DNA of 64,000 nt, taken from Hymenobacter sp. BRD128. GTDB taxonomy: Bacteria > Bacteroidota > Bacteroidia > Cytophagales > Hymenobacteraceae. Shown piece by piece: positions 17,789-26,806 of the stretch. The stretch spans positions 930,001-994,000 of the forward strand of contig NZ_CP053908.1 of NCBI RefSeq assembly GCF_013256625.1, read 5' to 3'. The notes under the pieces were generated by a model. That model had not been told where the DNA came from. It saw only the letters and a program-made list of their open reading frames with translations, and did no database searches. The number at the start of each line of letters is the position of its first letter. The first letter of the stretch is position 1. A program made the position numbers and the translations under genes.

Positions 17789-18499
17789 TTGTTGCTGCCC
17801 CATCCGCTTACTCGTCCGCTCGCCTGGCTGCGCCCCGTGTTTCCGGGTAGCGAGTGGCGCGGGGTGCCGGCTAGCCCCGCCGGCCGGCCGCGCCTCTACC
17901 TGACCTTTGACGACGGCCCCATTCCGGAAGAAACGCCCTGGGTGCTGGCGCAGCTGGCTGCTTACCAGGCGCCCGCTACGTTTTTTTGCGTGGGCGACAA
18001 CCTGGCCCGCCACCCCGACATTGCCCGCGCCGCGCTGGCCGCCGGCCACCGCCTCGGCAACCACACCCAGCACCACCGTAGCGCCTGGAATACTCCGCGC
18101 GCTGACTACCTGGCCGGCGTGGCCGAGTGCGAACGAAACTTAGAATGGATAAGAAAGAGTGAGGACTTAGTACCCGGCAGTTACGCAGCCTCAACTTTTC
18201 ATTCTCAATTTCCCACTCCAACTTTCCCGCTCTTCCGCCCGCCCTACGGCCGGCTCACCTGGCCGGTATTGCGGCAGCTGCGCGTGCAGTATCGCGTCAT
18301 TATGTGGTCGTTGCTCACCCGCGACTACGACCCCGGCCTGGCGCCCGAGCGCGCCCTGGGCCTGACGCTGGCTGCCACCCGGCCCGGCGACATTGTGGTG
18401 CTGCACGACTCGCGCAAAGCTAGTCGCTCGCTGCGCTTTTTGCTGCCGCGCCTGCTGGCGCACTACAGCGAGCTGGGCTACGAGTTTGCCGCGTTGTAG
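17789..18499 (+). CDS. Polysaccharide deacetylase (NodB homology domain)
   Basis: NodB motifs appear in order: TFDDGP (metal and base aspartates), NHTQHH (the HxxxH-type metal histidines), FRPPYG and VVLHDS with the terminal catalytic histidine. The family removes acetyl groups from N-acetylglucosamine polymers or peptidoglycan. No ATG is available. I favour TTG 17789, which follows a good promoter and gives MLLPHPLTRPLAWL; GTG 17729 is the alternative and would overlap that promoter. Bases near 18135-18230 (before RPPYG) are A/T-richer than the rest and code for about 30 extra residues. The glycosyltransferase gene follows, suggesting joint work on a surface glycan. Confidence 0.85.
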   Translation: MLLPHPLTRPLAWLRPVFPGSEWRGVPASPAGRPRLYLTFDDGPIPEETPWVLAQLAAYQAPATFFCVGDNLARHPDIARAALAAGHRLGNHTQHHRSAWNTPRADYLAGVAECERNLEWIRKSEDLVPGSYAASTFHSQFPTPTFPLFRPPYGRLTWPVLRQLRVQYRVIMWSLLTRDYDPGLAPERALGLTLAATRPGDIVVLHDSRKASRSLRFLLPRLLAHYSELGYEFAAL

Positions 18500-18525
18500 C
18501 GCCCCGCGGCCAGCGGGTACTTTTG
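18494..18525 (+). promoter_or_regulatory. Candidate promoter of the glycosyltransferase gene
   Basis: TTG (18494-18496), 21 bp and TACTTTTG (18518-18525) match the Bacteroidota housekeeping promoter pattern. They end 22 bp before the likely TTG start of the glycosyltransferase. Confidence 0.45.
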
Positions 18526-18547
18526 CGGCTTCGCTACTCGTTTTTCC

Positions 18548-19660
18548 TTGCTGATATTTCTTCTGAGCTACTGCGCACTCTGGCTGTTGGTAATGGCCAC
18601 CGCCACTTGGCGGCTGGCCGGCCGGCGCGGCGCGGCGGTGCCGGTGGCGCTGCCCACGCCCCAGCCGCGCGTGAGCATTTTGGTGGCCGCCCGCAATGAG
18701 GAGGCCGCGCTGCCCCGCTGCCTGGCTAGCCTGTGTGCGCTCGACTACCCCGCCGACTTGCTGGAAATCCTAATCGGCGACGATGCCAGCACCGACCGCA
18801 CCCGCGCCGTGGCCGAAGCCGCCCTGGCTAGCTTCGCCGGGCCGCACAAAGTCCTGACCATCCGGAATAATCTGGGCCGGGCGCGCGGCAAAGCCAACGT
18901 GCTCGCTCACCTGGCGCGCGCCGCGCAGGCTGATTACCTGCTGATTACCGACGCCGACATTGCCGTGCCGCCCACCTGGGTGGTGGCCATGCTGCGGCAC
19001 GCCGCCCCCGGCGTGGGCACCGTCACGGGCCTCACGGTGGTAGCAGGCGCTGGCTGGCTAGCCCGCTTGCAGCGCCTCGACTGGCTGCTGTCCCTGGCCC
19101 TTATTCAGGTCGGCACCGAAGCCGGCCAGCCCATGACCGCGATGGGTAATAACATGCTCATCACGCGCGCCGCCTACCAGGCCACCGGCGGCTACGAGGC
19201 GCTGCCTTTCTCCGTCACCGAAGATTTTGCTTTGTTCGAGGCCGTCAATGCGCGGGGTTTCGGTTTCCGGCAGTTGTTTGAGCCAGCTGTGCGCGCCACT
19301 TCGCTGCCCGCTGCCTCCTGGCGGGCCCTCGTGCAGCAGCGGCTGCGCTGGCTGCGCGGCGTGGCCGCCCTGCCTGGGCACGTGCAGGCCGGCCTGGTTT
19401 TTTTTAGCGGTTACTGGCTGGCGGTGCTGGGCCTGGCGCTGGTGGGGCACCTGGGCTGGGCGCTGGGCGCGCTCGCGCTGAAAATCGCCGGCCACTATGC
19501 CCTGGCCCTGGCCGCCAGCCGCCGCGCTGGGCTGCCGCGCCCCGCCTGGTGGCTGCTGCCGCTGTTTGAAAGCTATTCGCTAGCCCTTACCACGCATCTG
19601 ACGCTGACCCGCCTGCTCGGCCGGCGCGGGGTAGAATGGAAAGGCCGCCAGTATAATTGA
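18548..19660 (+). CDS. Family 2 glycosyltransferase, membrane anchored
   Basis: The 370-residue protein has an N-terminal membrane helix (residues 1-20) and a GT-A domain with RVSILVAARNEEAALP, GDDASTDRT and the metal-binding TDADI. The acceptor motif QQRLRWLRG follows, then two or three C-terminal membrane helices from about residue 285. QxxRW-type motifs occur in processive polysaccharide synthases and in some lipid glycosyltransferases. It probably begins at TTG 18548. With the preceding deacetylase it may build or modify a surface glycan; sugar donor and product are unknown. Confidence 0.85.
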   Translation: MLIFLLSYCALWLLVMATATWRLAGRRGAAVPVALPTPQPRVSILVAARNEEAALPRCLASLCALDYPADLLEILIGDDASTDRTRAVAEAALASFAGPHKVLTIRNNLGRARGKANVLAHLARAAQADYLLITDADIAVPPTWVVAMLRHAAPGVGTVTGLTVVAGAGWLARLQRLDWLLSLALIQVGTEAGQPMTAMGNNMLITRAAYQATGGYEALPFSVTEDFALFEAVNARGFGFRQLFEPAVRATSLPAASWRALVQQRLRWLRGVAALPGHVQAGLVFFSGYWLAVLGLALVGHLGWALGALALKIAGHYALALAASRRAGLPRPAWWLLPLFESYSLALTTHLTLTRLLGRRGVEWKGRQYN

Positions 19661-19681
19661 TTCAGTGTAATACATAAAGCC

Positions 19682-20113
19682 ATGACCAGCAAGCAACTAG
19701 GAGTTATTATTCAGCCCATCAAGCCGGCCCAGACGTATGCCCTGCGCCACACCGTGCTCTGGCCCGACAAGCCGCTGGCCTACGTGCAGCTGCCCGAAGA
19801 TGCCGCCGGGCAGCACTTCGGCGCGTTCGTGGAGGGCGAGTTGGTGGCGGTAATTTCGCTGTTCGTAGCGCCCGATGGCGAGGCGCGCTTCCGCAAGTTT
19901 GCCACCGACCCGGCCTGGCAGGGGAGGGGCGTGGGCACGGCCCTGCTGCGGCGTGTTATCGAGGTGGCGCGGCAGCAGGGGGCTCGCGCGCTGTGGTGCG
20001 ATGCCCGGCAAAACACGCTGCCCTTCTACCAGCGCTTCGGACTGGCGCCCGAAGGCGAAGTTTTTTACAAGGGTACGATACCCTACCTGCGGCTGAGCAT
20101 GGCCTTGCTTTAG
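19682..20113 (+). CDS. GNAT family N-acetyltransferase
   Basis: The 143-residue protein has the GNAT acetyl-CoA-binding motif A in RKFATDPAWQGRGVGTALL, with QGRGVG as the pyrophosphate loop, and motif B with LPFYQRFGL. It transfers an acetyl group from acetyl-CoA to an amine of unknown identity. It starts 21 bp after the glycosyltransferase stop and ends shortly before the TatD gene, so the three are probably transcribed together. Confidence 0.85.
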   Translation: MTSKQLGVIIQPIKPAQTYALRHTVLWPDKPLAYVQLPEDAAGQHFGAFVEGELVAVISLFVAPDGEARFRKFATDPAWQGRGVGTALLRRVIEVARQQGARALWCDARQNTLPFYQRFGLAPEGEVFYKGTIPYLRLSMALL

Positions 20114-20129
20114 TAATAAATAATTGATT

Positions 20130-20906
20130 ATGAAATTGATAGAAACCCACGCCCACCTCTATTCCGAGCAGTTCCGGCCCGACCAGGCCGAGGCGCTGCA
20201 CCGGGCCGTGGCGGCCGGCGTCGAAACTATTTTGCTGCCCAACGTCGACCGCTCAACCATCGACGCCATGCTGGAGCTGGAGGCCGCGGCCCCCGCCACC
20301 TGCCACGCTATGATGGGCCTGCACCCGTGCTCGGTCGGTCCCAATTTCGAGCCGGAGTTGCAGCTTGTGGCCGACTGGCTGGGCCGGCGCCCGTTTGTGG
20401 CGGTGGGCGAGTGCGGCATCGACCTCTACTGGGATAAAACCTACCTGCCGCAGCAGCAGGAAGCCTTGCGCAGGCAGCTAGCCCTCGCCAAGCAGTACGA
20501 CCTGCCCATCGTGCTGCACACCCGCAGCGCCTTTGAAGAAGCCTTTGCCCTGGTGGCCGAAGCCCAGGACGGCACCTTGCGCGGCGTGTTTCACTGCTTC
20601 TCTGACGGGCTGGCCGAGGCCGAGCGCATCATTGCCCTGGGCGGTTTCAAATTGGGCATCGGCGGCGTGGCCACGTTTAAGAATGGCGGCCTCGATAAGG
20701 TGCTGCCGCACCTCGACGTGGCGCACCTCGTGCTCGAAACCGACTGCCCTTACCTGGCTCCCGTGCCCTACCGTGGCAAGCGCAACGAGCCCGCCTACCT
20801 GCCGCTGGTGCTGCACCGCGTAGCTTCACTGCTGGGCCAAACGCCCGAAGCCGTGGCCGAAGCCACCACGCGCAACGCCCGGGAGCTATTCCGGCTAGCC
20901 AATTAA
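20130..20906 (+). CDS. TatD family metal-dependent hydrolase
   Basis: The protein begins at ATG 20130 (MKLIETHAHLY) and is about 258 residues long. It carries the TIM-barrel metal ligands of TatD: THAHL at the start, GECGIDLYW, IVLHTR, FHCFSDG and ETDCPYLAPVPYRG. TatD proteins are 3'-5' DNases or exonucleases linked to DNA repair, and some may have other phosphoesterase roles. It has 16 bp between it and the GNAT gene. Confidence 0.9.
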   Translation: MKLIETHAHLYSEQFRPDQAEALHRAVAAGVETILLPNVDRSTIDAMLELEAAAPATCHAMMGLHPCSVGPNFEPELQLVADWLGRRPFVAVGECGIDLYWDKTYLPQQQEALRRQLALAKQYDLPIVLHTRSAFEEAFALVAEAQDGTLRGVFHCFSDGLAEAERIIALGGFKLGIGGVATFKNGGLDKVLPHLDVAHLVLETDCPYLAPVPYRGKRNEPAYLPLVLHRVASLLGQTPEAVAEATTRNARELFRLAN

Positions 20907-20956
20907 AATCCGCGTTTTAACTCCTGGAAAACCTGCGCGAACTAGTGCCCGGCCTC

Positions 20957-22036
20957 ATGCTCCCCGACCTGCCTCTACTGACTCTGCCCACTGCCGCCGC
21001 CACCGACCCGGACGCGCCGCGCTTGCTCATTCTGTACACCGGTGGCACGGTAGGCATGGCGGTGAACCGCAACCGGGAGCTGGTGCCCATGCACTTTGGT
21101 AAGCTCGACCGCAAAATGCCCGAGCTGCGCCAGCTGCCCTACCGGCTGGAGTTGCTCACGCTGCCGCAGCTCATCGATAGCAGCAATGTGACGCCCGCCG
21201 ACTGGCTGCGGCTAGCCCAGCTCATCGGCCAGCACTACGCCGATTTCGATGGCTTTGTGGTGCTGCACGGCACCGATACGATGGCCTATTCGGCGGCGGC
21301 CCTCAGCTTTTTGCTCGAACACCTGGGCAAGCCGGTGGTCTTTACCGGAGCGCAGGTGCCGGTGGGCCGCCCGCGCTCCGACGCCACGCGCAACCTGCTC
21401 ACGGCCCTGGAGATAGCCGCCGCCCGCCACCCCCTAGCCCACGCCGCGCGCCTGCCCGAGGTGGGCGTATTCTTCAACGACATCCTCATCCGGGGCACGC
21501 GGGCCAAAAAAGTTGAGAGCCAGCAATTTGCGGCTTTCAAAAGCGAGAACTACCCGCCGCTAGCCCGCGCGGGTATTAGCCTGACTTTCAGTGATAATGA
21601 TATTCGCTTGCTGCCTGCGGGCCGACTCAGGGTGCACACCCGGCTCGAAGAAAAAGTGGCGGTGCTGCGGCTGTTTCCGGGCATTACCGAGGCCGTGGTA
21701 GAGGCCGTGCTAGGGGTGCCCGGCCTGCGGGGCTGCGTGCTCGAAACCTATGGCTCGGGCAACGCGCCCACGGCGCCGTGGTTTCTGGCTAGCCTGGGGC
21801 GGGCGCAGCAGCGCGGCGTAGTTATCCTCAACGTGAGCCAGTGCGAAGAAGGCCGCGTGGTGCAGGGCCACTACGAAACCAGCGCCCGCCTCAGCAGCCT
21901 GGGCGTGATTGGCGGCGACGATATTACCACCGAGGCCGCCATTACCAAGCTCATGTTTGTGCTGGGCCTGGGCCTGCCCGAAGCCGCCACGCGCCAGCTG
22001 CTGAGCCAGGATTTGCGCGGTGAAATCACTCCGTAG
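20957..22036 (+). CDS. ansA: Type I L-asparaginase
   Basis: The protein of about 359 residues has the asparaginase threonines in LILYTGGTVGM and VVLHGTDTMAYSAAAL, with FTGAQVPVGRPRSDA after them. It hydrolyses asparagine to aspartate and ammonia. The lack of a signal peptide fits the cytoplasmic type I enzyme. ATG 20957 (MLPDLPLL) is preferred over GTG 20945. The gene follows tatD by about 50 bp and may share its transcript. Confidence 0.9.
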   Translation: MLPDLPLLTLPTAAATDPDAPRLLILYTGGTVGMAVNRNRELVPMHFGKLDRKMPELRQLPYRLELLTLPQLIDSSNVTPADWLRLAQLIGQHYADFDGFVVLHGTDTMAYSAAALSFLLEHLGKPVVFTGAQVPVGRPRSDATRNLLTALEIAAARHPLAHAARLPEVGVFFNDILIRGTRAKKVESQQFAAFKSENYPPLARAGISLTFSDNDIRLLPAGRLRVHTRLEEKVAVLRLFPGITEAVVEAVLGVPGLRGCVLETYGSGNAPTAPWFLASLGRAQQRGVVILNVSQCEEGRVVQGHYETSARLSSLGVIGGDDITTEAAITKLMFVLGLGLPEAATRQLLSQDLRGEITP

Positions 22037-22112
22037 CGCATACAAAAACCGGTCGCGCCACGTTTTTGGCGCGGCAATGCAGGCTTTTCGGCCTATCTTT
22101 ACAGCCCCATTC

Positions 22113-22203
22113 AGAGAGGTGTCCGAGTGGTCGAAGGAGCACGCCTGGAAAGTGTGTATAGCCCAAAAGGTTATCGTGGGTTCGAATCCCATCCTCTCTG
22201 CCA
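22113..22203 (+). tRNA. tRNA-Ser(GGA)
   Basis: The cloverleaf is complete: acceptor AGAGAGG/CCTCTCT, D-stem TCC/GGA, anticodon stem CACGC/GTGTG with loop CTGGAAA, a long class II variable arm and T-arm with GGTTCGAATCCC. The anticodon is GGA at 22147-22149. The 3' CCA (22201-22203) is encoded. TATCTTTA at 22094-22101 is a plausible -7 promoter box. Confidence 0.97.
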
Positions 22204-22237
22204 AAAAAGCCCCTGGTGTAATACCTAGGGGCTTTTT
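22204..22237 (+). terminator. Terminator after tRNA-Ser
   Basis: AAAAAGCCCCT and AGGGGCTTTTT pair around an 11-nt loop, starting right behind the CCA end. Bases 22238-22421 hold no gene that I can support. Confidence 0.85.
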
Positions 22238-22421
22238 GCTTTTTTCCAGGCGATGCACGTGCGCTTTGGCCCCCGGTTTCGAGGCCATCGACAATGGTCC
22301 CGCCGATGCGCCTAACCACCTCATCCGGGTTGCCGCCAGGGGCCGGCGTCTTCCCGCCGCCCTCAGCGGTCCGGCCGGCGATGACGCTTGAGAAGATACA
22401 GCTGGCTTTATGTTCTGTTTG

Positions 22422-22988
22422 CTATTTTATCCCGGTCAGCACAAAGTCAATACCCAACGGATTGTGCCGCGCCTGGCAAATGACGGGGAAGTCGGGGTTA
22501 TTGAGAATCCACAGCTCGGTGGGGTCGCCCTGGGCCACCACGTGCAGCACGTCGAGCGGCCGCCCGGCCAGCAGCAGCGGGGCGGTAGCAAGGTCGGCGC
22601 GCAGCTCATACACGGTGTGGTCGTATTCGTAGCGCTGCCGGGCCACCAGCGCCGCGAAGGCACTTTTGGAGAGCAGCATAAACGTCTGGTCATCGGGCAG
22701 GCGCACGGTGCGGCCGGGGGTAGGCTGGGCAAAATTCAGCTTATTGGCCCGCTGCCAGGCCGTGGGCGACACGGCGTAAGCCCCGCCCGCCAGCCCCCGA
22801 ATGCGCCAGGTCAGGCGCAGCGTGTCGGTAGCGCCGGCAATGGCCAGCTCGAAGGCCGCGTGCTGGCCGTGCAGGTCAAACTCATAGCGAAAAGTGGTGC
22901 CGGCGCCCACGGCGGGCTGCAGCAGCTGGGCCGCCGCCGGCCGGGCCAGTAGTAAAGGCAGCAGCAGGAACAGGAGCTTTTTCATCAT
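22422..22988 (-). CDS. Secreted hypothetical protein at the end of the glycan locus
   Basis: The 188-residue protein has a signal peptide (MMKKLLFLLLPLLLARPAAAQ) and a beta-rich mature part, with no catalytic motif that I recognise. It begins 11 bp after the GH92 stop, in the same direction, so it is probably the last gene of the SusCD/PI-PLC/PHP/GH92 run. A role as an accessory binding protein is possible but unproven. Confidence 0.65.
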   Translation of the reverse strand: MMKKLLFLLLPLLLARPAAAQLLQPAVGAGTTFRYEFDLHGQHAAFELAIAGATDTLRLTWRIRGLAGGAYAVSPTAWQRANKLNFAQPTPGRTVRLPDDQTFMLLSKSAFAALVARQRYEYDHTVYELRADLATAPLLLAGRPLDVLHVVAQGDPTELWILNNPDFPVICQARHNPLGIDFVLTGIK

Positions 22989-22999
22989 TGGAGCGCAGG

Positions 23000-25273
23000 C
23001 TAGTCGGCGGCGGGGGGTAAGATTTGGGTGCCCCAGTCGCCGGGCTGGGCGGCCATTTCCAGCACCAGCTCGCCGCCGCGCACCAGCTCTTGGTGGGCTA
23101 GCCAGGCCTGGCGCAAGGGCCGGCCGTTGAGGCGGGCCGACCGCACGTAGCAGTTGGTAGGCGAGAGGTTATGGGCGGTGATTTTGAAGTCCTTACCGCC
23201 GGTCAGGTGCAGGGTGGTTTGCCGCACCAGCGGGGCGTTGAGCAGGTAGTAGGGCTGGCCAGCGTTGGGATAAAGGCCCATCATCTGGAAGGCCAGCCAC
23301 GACGACATGGCCCCCGAGTCGTCGTTGCCAGGCAGGCCGGTGGGCGTGGGGCTGAAGCTCTGGGCAATAATCTGACGAATGCGCTGGCTACTCAAATCGG
23401 GCCGCCCCAGCCAGTGGTAGAGGCTGGGGGTGAGGAACGACGGCTCGTTGGCCACGTTGTAGTATTTCCGCGCAAACAGCGTGTCGAGCCGGGCCCGGAA
23501 GGCCGCCCTGCCCCCCGACTTGGCAATGAGCGCCGGCACCTGGTGCGGCACGCTCAGCGAGTATTCCCAGGACGTGGCCTCGTAGAAAAAGCCGCACCAG
23601 TGGCACACGTACCACGGATACTCGCGCATGAGCGGCGTGTACACGAAGGTGGGGTGCTGGATGTTGGACGTGCCGTAGGCAATGGTATCGAGCCACTTGC
23701 CGGCCGCGTCGCGAGGCATAATGAAGCCCGTGGCCCCGTGACTGCGGTAGTCGGCGCGCCACAGGTTTTGCCAGTTATTGGCTAGGCGACGGTACTGCTC
23801 GTAGACTGGCTGCTGGCCAAGGCCCTTGGCTACCACTGCAATGCAGTAGTCGTCGTAGGCGTAGTCGAGGGTGCGGTTGCCAGCGCGGGGCACGCCGTAG
23901 GGCAGGTAGCCCAGGCGCTGGTAGGCGGGTAGGCCGCCGCGGCCCTCCTGCTCCTCATTGCCGCCGGGCGGCACGGTGGCGTCCTTTAGCATGGCGGCCA
24001 GGCCCAGGCGGTAGTCGATGCCGGGCAGTTTTTTGACGAAGGCATCGGCGATGAGCACCTCGGCGTTGGAGCCGCCCTGGGTGCGGCCGTTGGCGTTGCC
24101 GCTGCGCGCCTCGGGCAGGTAGCCGTCGTGCTGATAAATGTTGAGCAGCGCGTTGACGATGGCCGTTTCGCGCTCCGGCGCCAGCAGGGTAATGAGCGGG
24201 TTGGACGTCCGGAACGTGTCCCAGATGGCGTAAAAATCGTCGTAATATGGTGCCGGGCCGTTCCAGAGCGGGTTCTCGCCGGTGCGGTCCACGGGCATGA
24301 GCATCGTGTGATAGAGGCCGGTATAGAACAGCTTCTTCTGGTCGAGGGGCGCGTCGGCACTTAGCTCGGCGCGGCCCAGCAGGTCGTTCCAGCGGGCGCG
24401 CAGCTGGCCCAGCGCCTGGGCAAAGTTCCAGCCCGGCAGCTCGGCCCGCACGTTGTCGCTGGCCCGGGCCGCGCTCAAAAACGAGATGCCCACCTTCACC
24501 TTCAACGAGTCGCCGGCGCTGTTTTGAAAGCGCAGTAAGGCCCCGGTTTTCTCACCCGAGTCGGCTTGCAGGCGCTGGCCGGGTTGCAGCCGCCCGCCCT
24601 TCCAGGTAGCAAACTCGGCCACCGGCTGGTCAAACACGGCCGTGAAGTACACGGTGTAGGCCCGCCCGTTGTTCCAGCCGCCCCGGATGCGGCTGTAGCC
24701 CCGCACTTCGGTATCGGACACGATTTCAATTTCCGAGCCCACAAACTGCTGGGCCTCACGGGCGTCGGGCTCCGGCTGCTCGCCTAGGAAGAAGCCAGCA
24801 TCGAGCTGCAGCGCCTTGGGTTGGCCGGGGGGGTAAGCCAGGCGGTAGAAGCTCACCTTGGGCGAGGCCGTAATCTCCACCTGAATATGCGGCTGCGCGA
24901 ACTGGGCGCGATAATAGCCCAGCGCCACGCGCTCGGCCTGGCGGTGCGCCGACTTGTCGCCCAGCGCCAGCGGCCCGCTGAAGGGCATCAGCAGGATGTT
25001 GCCGTACTTGGGGCCGCCGCCGGTGCCGCTCACGTGCACCTGGGCAAAGCCCGTGACGGGGGTGGGCTCGGGCAGCCAGCCGCTGTTGGGGTTGCTGGTG
25101 CAGTCGGGGCCGGGCTTCACCATTCCAAAGGGCGCGGTGGGGCCGATAAACACCCGCCCCAGCCCCTCCGAGCCAATGAGCGGGTCTACGTACTGGCTGT
25201 AGCCCTGCCCTGCGGCCGGGCCCAGGTGGGCAAGCAGGCCACCAAGTAGCAGCCATATTTTAGCAAAACGCAT
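23000..25273 (-). CDS. GH92 family alpha-mannosidase
   Basis: I take ATG 25273 as the start because it gives a signal peptide (MRFAKIWLLLGGLLAHLGPAAGQ). The 757-residue protein has the GH92 pattern: YVDPLIGSEG, GPTAPFGMVKPGPD, VHVSGTGG, YHTMLMPVDR, WDTFRTSNP and the C-terminal GNDDSGAMSSW with MMGLYPNAG. GH92 enzymes are calcium-dependent exo-alpha-mannosidases, mainly alpha-1,2 but also alpha-1,3/1,4/1,6; at least one member removes mannose linked through phosphate. It acts in the periplasm or outside. Its place behind the PHP and PI-PLC genes suggests a phosphorylated mannan or GPI-like substrate. Confidence 0.92.
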   Translation of the reverse strand: MRFAKIWLLLGGLLAHLGPAAGQGYSQYVDPLIGSEGLGRVFIGPTAPFGMVKPGPDCTSNPNSGWLPEPTPVTGFAQVHVSGTGGGPKYGNILLMPFSGPLALGDKSAHRQAERVALGYYRAQFAQPHIQVEITASPKVSFYRLAYPPGQPKALQLDAGFFLGEQPEPDAREAQQFVGSEIEIVSDTEVRGYSRIRGGWNNGRAYTVYFTAVFDQPVAEFATWKGGRLQPGQRLQADSGEKTGALLRFQNSAGDSLKVKVGISFLSAARASDNVRAELPGWNFAQALGQLRARWNDLLGRAELSADAPLDQKKLFYTGLYHTMLMPVDRTGENPLWNGPAPYYDDFYAIWDTFRTSNPLITLLAPERETAIVNALLNIYQHDGYLPEARSGNANGRTQGGSNAEVLIADAFVKKLPGIDYRLGLAAMLKDATVPPGGNEEQEGRGGLPAYQRLGYLPYGVPRAGNRTLDYAYDDYCIAVVAKGLGQQPVYEQYRRLANNWQNLWRADYRSHGATGFIMPRDAAGKWLDTIAYGTSNIQHPTFVYTPLMREYPWYVCHWCGFFYEATSWEYSLSVPHQVPALIAKSGGRAAFRARLDTLFARKYYNVANEPSFLTPSLYHWLGRPDLSSQRIRQIIAQSFSPTPTGLPGNDDSGAMSSWLAFQMMGLYPNAGQPYYLLNAPLVRQTTLHLTGGKDFKITAHNLSPTNCYVRSARLNGRPLRQAWLAHQELVRGGELVLEMAAQPGDWGTQILPPAAD

Positions 25274-25309
25274 AACAAAACAACTTCTATCGACCTGCAA
25301 AATGGGGCC

Positions 25310-26806
25310 TCAACGCGGCGCGGGTAGCACCCAAATCGGGTTGGTTAGCGCCAGCATGGCGCCTGCTGGGGTGCGTACCTCTGCTCGCAGATACCGGGGT
25401 AAGCCGGCTGCTGGCAGCTGCCAGTGCAGCGCCGTGGGGCCGCTGGCCGCCACCGGCCCGCGGGCCAGTACGCCGCCTTCGCCGTGCAGCGTGACCGTGC
25501 CGGCCGCGGCGCCGCGCAGCTCCAGGACTACCCGCACGGCGTGCCCAGCTGCCACCGCTAGCGTATCGCCGATACCCGCCGTGTGGGAGCCGGCCCGCGC
25601 GGTCAAGGTTAGCCCGATGGACCGGTCGGCCACCAGGTAGGCCCTACCCCGGCGCAAACCCTGCATGATACCCGCTCGCGACAAACTGCCGGCCCGTACC
25701 ACCGTGCGGGGCCGGCCGAGCTGGTTGGGTGATGGGGCAGCAGTGTGGGTGTCGCTAGCCGCCACGGCCAGCAGCGAGTGGCCCTGGCGCAGCAGGGCAT
25801 CCCACCAGGCCAGGGCGTGCTCGTTGCGGGCATCCCAGCGGCCATTCCACACTTCGATGCCGTCGAAATGCCGCACCCCAAACCGGAAGCGGTTGATGGT
25901 GTCGGGAAAGAAAGGGTGGTTGATGATGGCTAGGCCGCCCACGGCGTGCACCTGGGCCACGTAGCGGGCAATGCTGCTGTCGCGCGGCGCGTAGCGCCAG
26001 TCAATCAGGGTTGTATAGTCTAGGCCCAGCGCATTCCAGTGCCCGAAGGCCGTGGTGGTCACTTCCTCACCGTTGATAAGCAGCAGGTTGGGCCGGGCGT
26101 AAGCTCCCCAACTTAGGTTGGCGCTGTTGGTGTTGTGCTCGGTCGAGACGAGAAAATCCAGACCCTGGGCCACGGCTTCGTCGGTCAGCTCCTGCGGGGT
26201 GCGCCGGCCATCCGAGTGCAGTGTGTGCAGGTGCAGGTCGCCCTGGTACCAGCCCGGCCGGGTGTTGGCCACGGCCGGCGCGGGCGTGGGCCGAAACGCC
26301 GGCCCCGCCGCACCCGGCACCAGCGTTACGGTCAGCTTCCAGTCGATACCGGCCGGGGCAATGGTGGAGGGGTAAAGCAGCACGCGCCAGGTGCCGGCCT
26401 CCACGGGACCTGGCACGTAGCCCGTGGAAGCGGCCTGGCCGTTGATAAAAAAGGCCGTTTTGGCCCCGCCCGACCACCCCCGGAAGCCCGCTAGGGTACC
26501 CGGTTGATAGCCCGCCGGGTCGTAGATGCCCATGTTGAGCACGCCGCCGCCCGCGTGGTCGTAGTCTTCCCGCACCCGAATTTCGGCCGTGCCCGCCGGC
26601 ACCTCAATGGGCACGTAGAACAGCCGGTACAAGCTATCGGCCGGCACGTGGCCCTGCCGCACTACCTCCACTGGGGCCTGGGCCGCCACCGGAACTGCTA
26701 GTGCGAGCAGCCCCAGCAAAGACCACCAGCCGGCCCGCTGCTGCCACGTTTTAATCCGCGCGCTCACCAGGCTATTTGACGGCGGCCGAAGCCGACGCGC
26801 CCGCAT
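25310..26806 (-). CDS. CehA/McbA family PHP-domain metallohydrolase
   Basis: The 498-residue secreted protein has an N-terminal beta domain of about 170 residues and a PHP domain beginning GWYQGDLHLHTLHSDG, followed by VSTEHNTNS, INGEEVTT, IINHPFFP and ASDTHTA. These supply the metal-binding His/Asp/Glu set of PHP phosphoesterases. A C-terminal beta domain follows. Related proteins cleave phosphate or carbamate esters. ATG 26806 overlaps the upstream gene by 35 bp; GTG 26767 would give a neater signal peptide right after the upstream stop. It sits between PI-PLC and GH92 genes, and is likely part of the same degradative pathway. Confidence 0.85.
   Translation of the reverse strand: MRARRLRPPSNSLVSARIKTWQQRAGWWSLLGLLALAVPVAAQAPVEVVRQGHVPADSLYRLFYVPIEVPAGTAEIRVREDYDHAGGGVLNMGIYDPAGYQPGTLAGFRGWSGGAKTAFFINGQAASTGYVPGPVEAGTWRVLLYPSTIAPAGIDWKLTVTLVPGAAGPAFRPTPAPAVANTRPGWYQGDLHLHTLHSDGRRTPQELTDEAVAQGLDFLVSTEHNTNSANLSWGAYARPNLLLINGEEVTTTAFGHWNALGLDYTTLIDWRYAPRDSSIARYVAQVHAVGGLAIINHPFFPDTINRFRFGVRHFDGIEVWNGRWDARNEHALAWWDALLRQGHSLLAVAASDTHTAAPSPNQLGRPRTVVRAGSLSRAGIMQGLRRGRAYLVADRSIGLTLTARAGSHTAGIGDTLAVAAGHAVRVVLELRGAAAGTVTLHGEGGVLARGPVAASGPTALHWQLPAAGLPRYLRAEVRTPAGAMLALTNPIWVLPAPR

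Noticed and set aside
17708..18076. Long N-terminal extension of the thioredoxin reading frame
   Set aside because: Thioredoxin is complete from 17707. The extension lies opposite the deacetylase gene and has low-complexity composition.
21710..22324. Minus-strand open frame covering tRNA-Ser and the end of ansA
   Set aside because: It runs through the tRNA and the reverse strand of a well-conserved gene, and is a shadow of high G+C codon usage.
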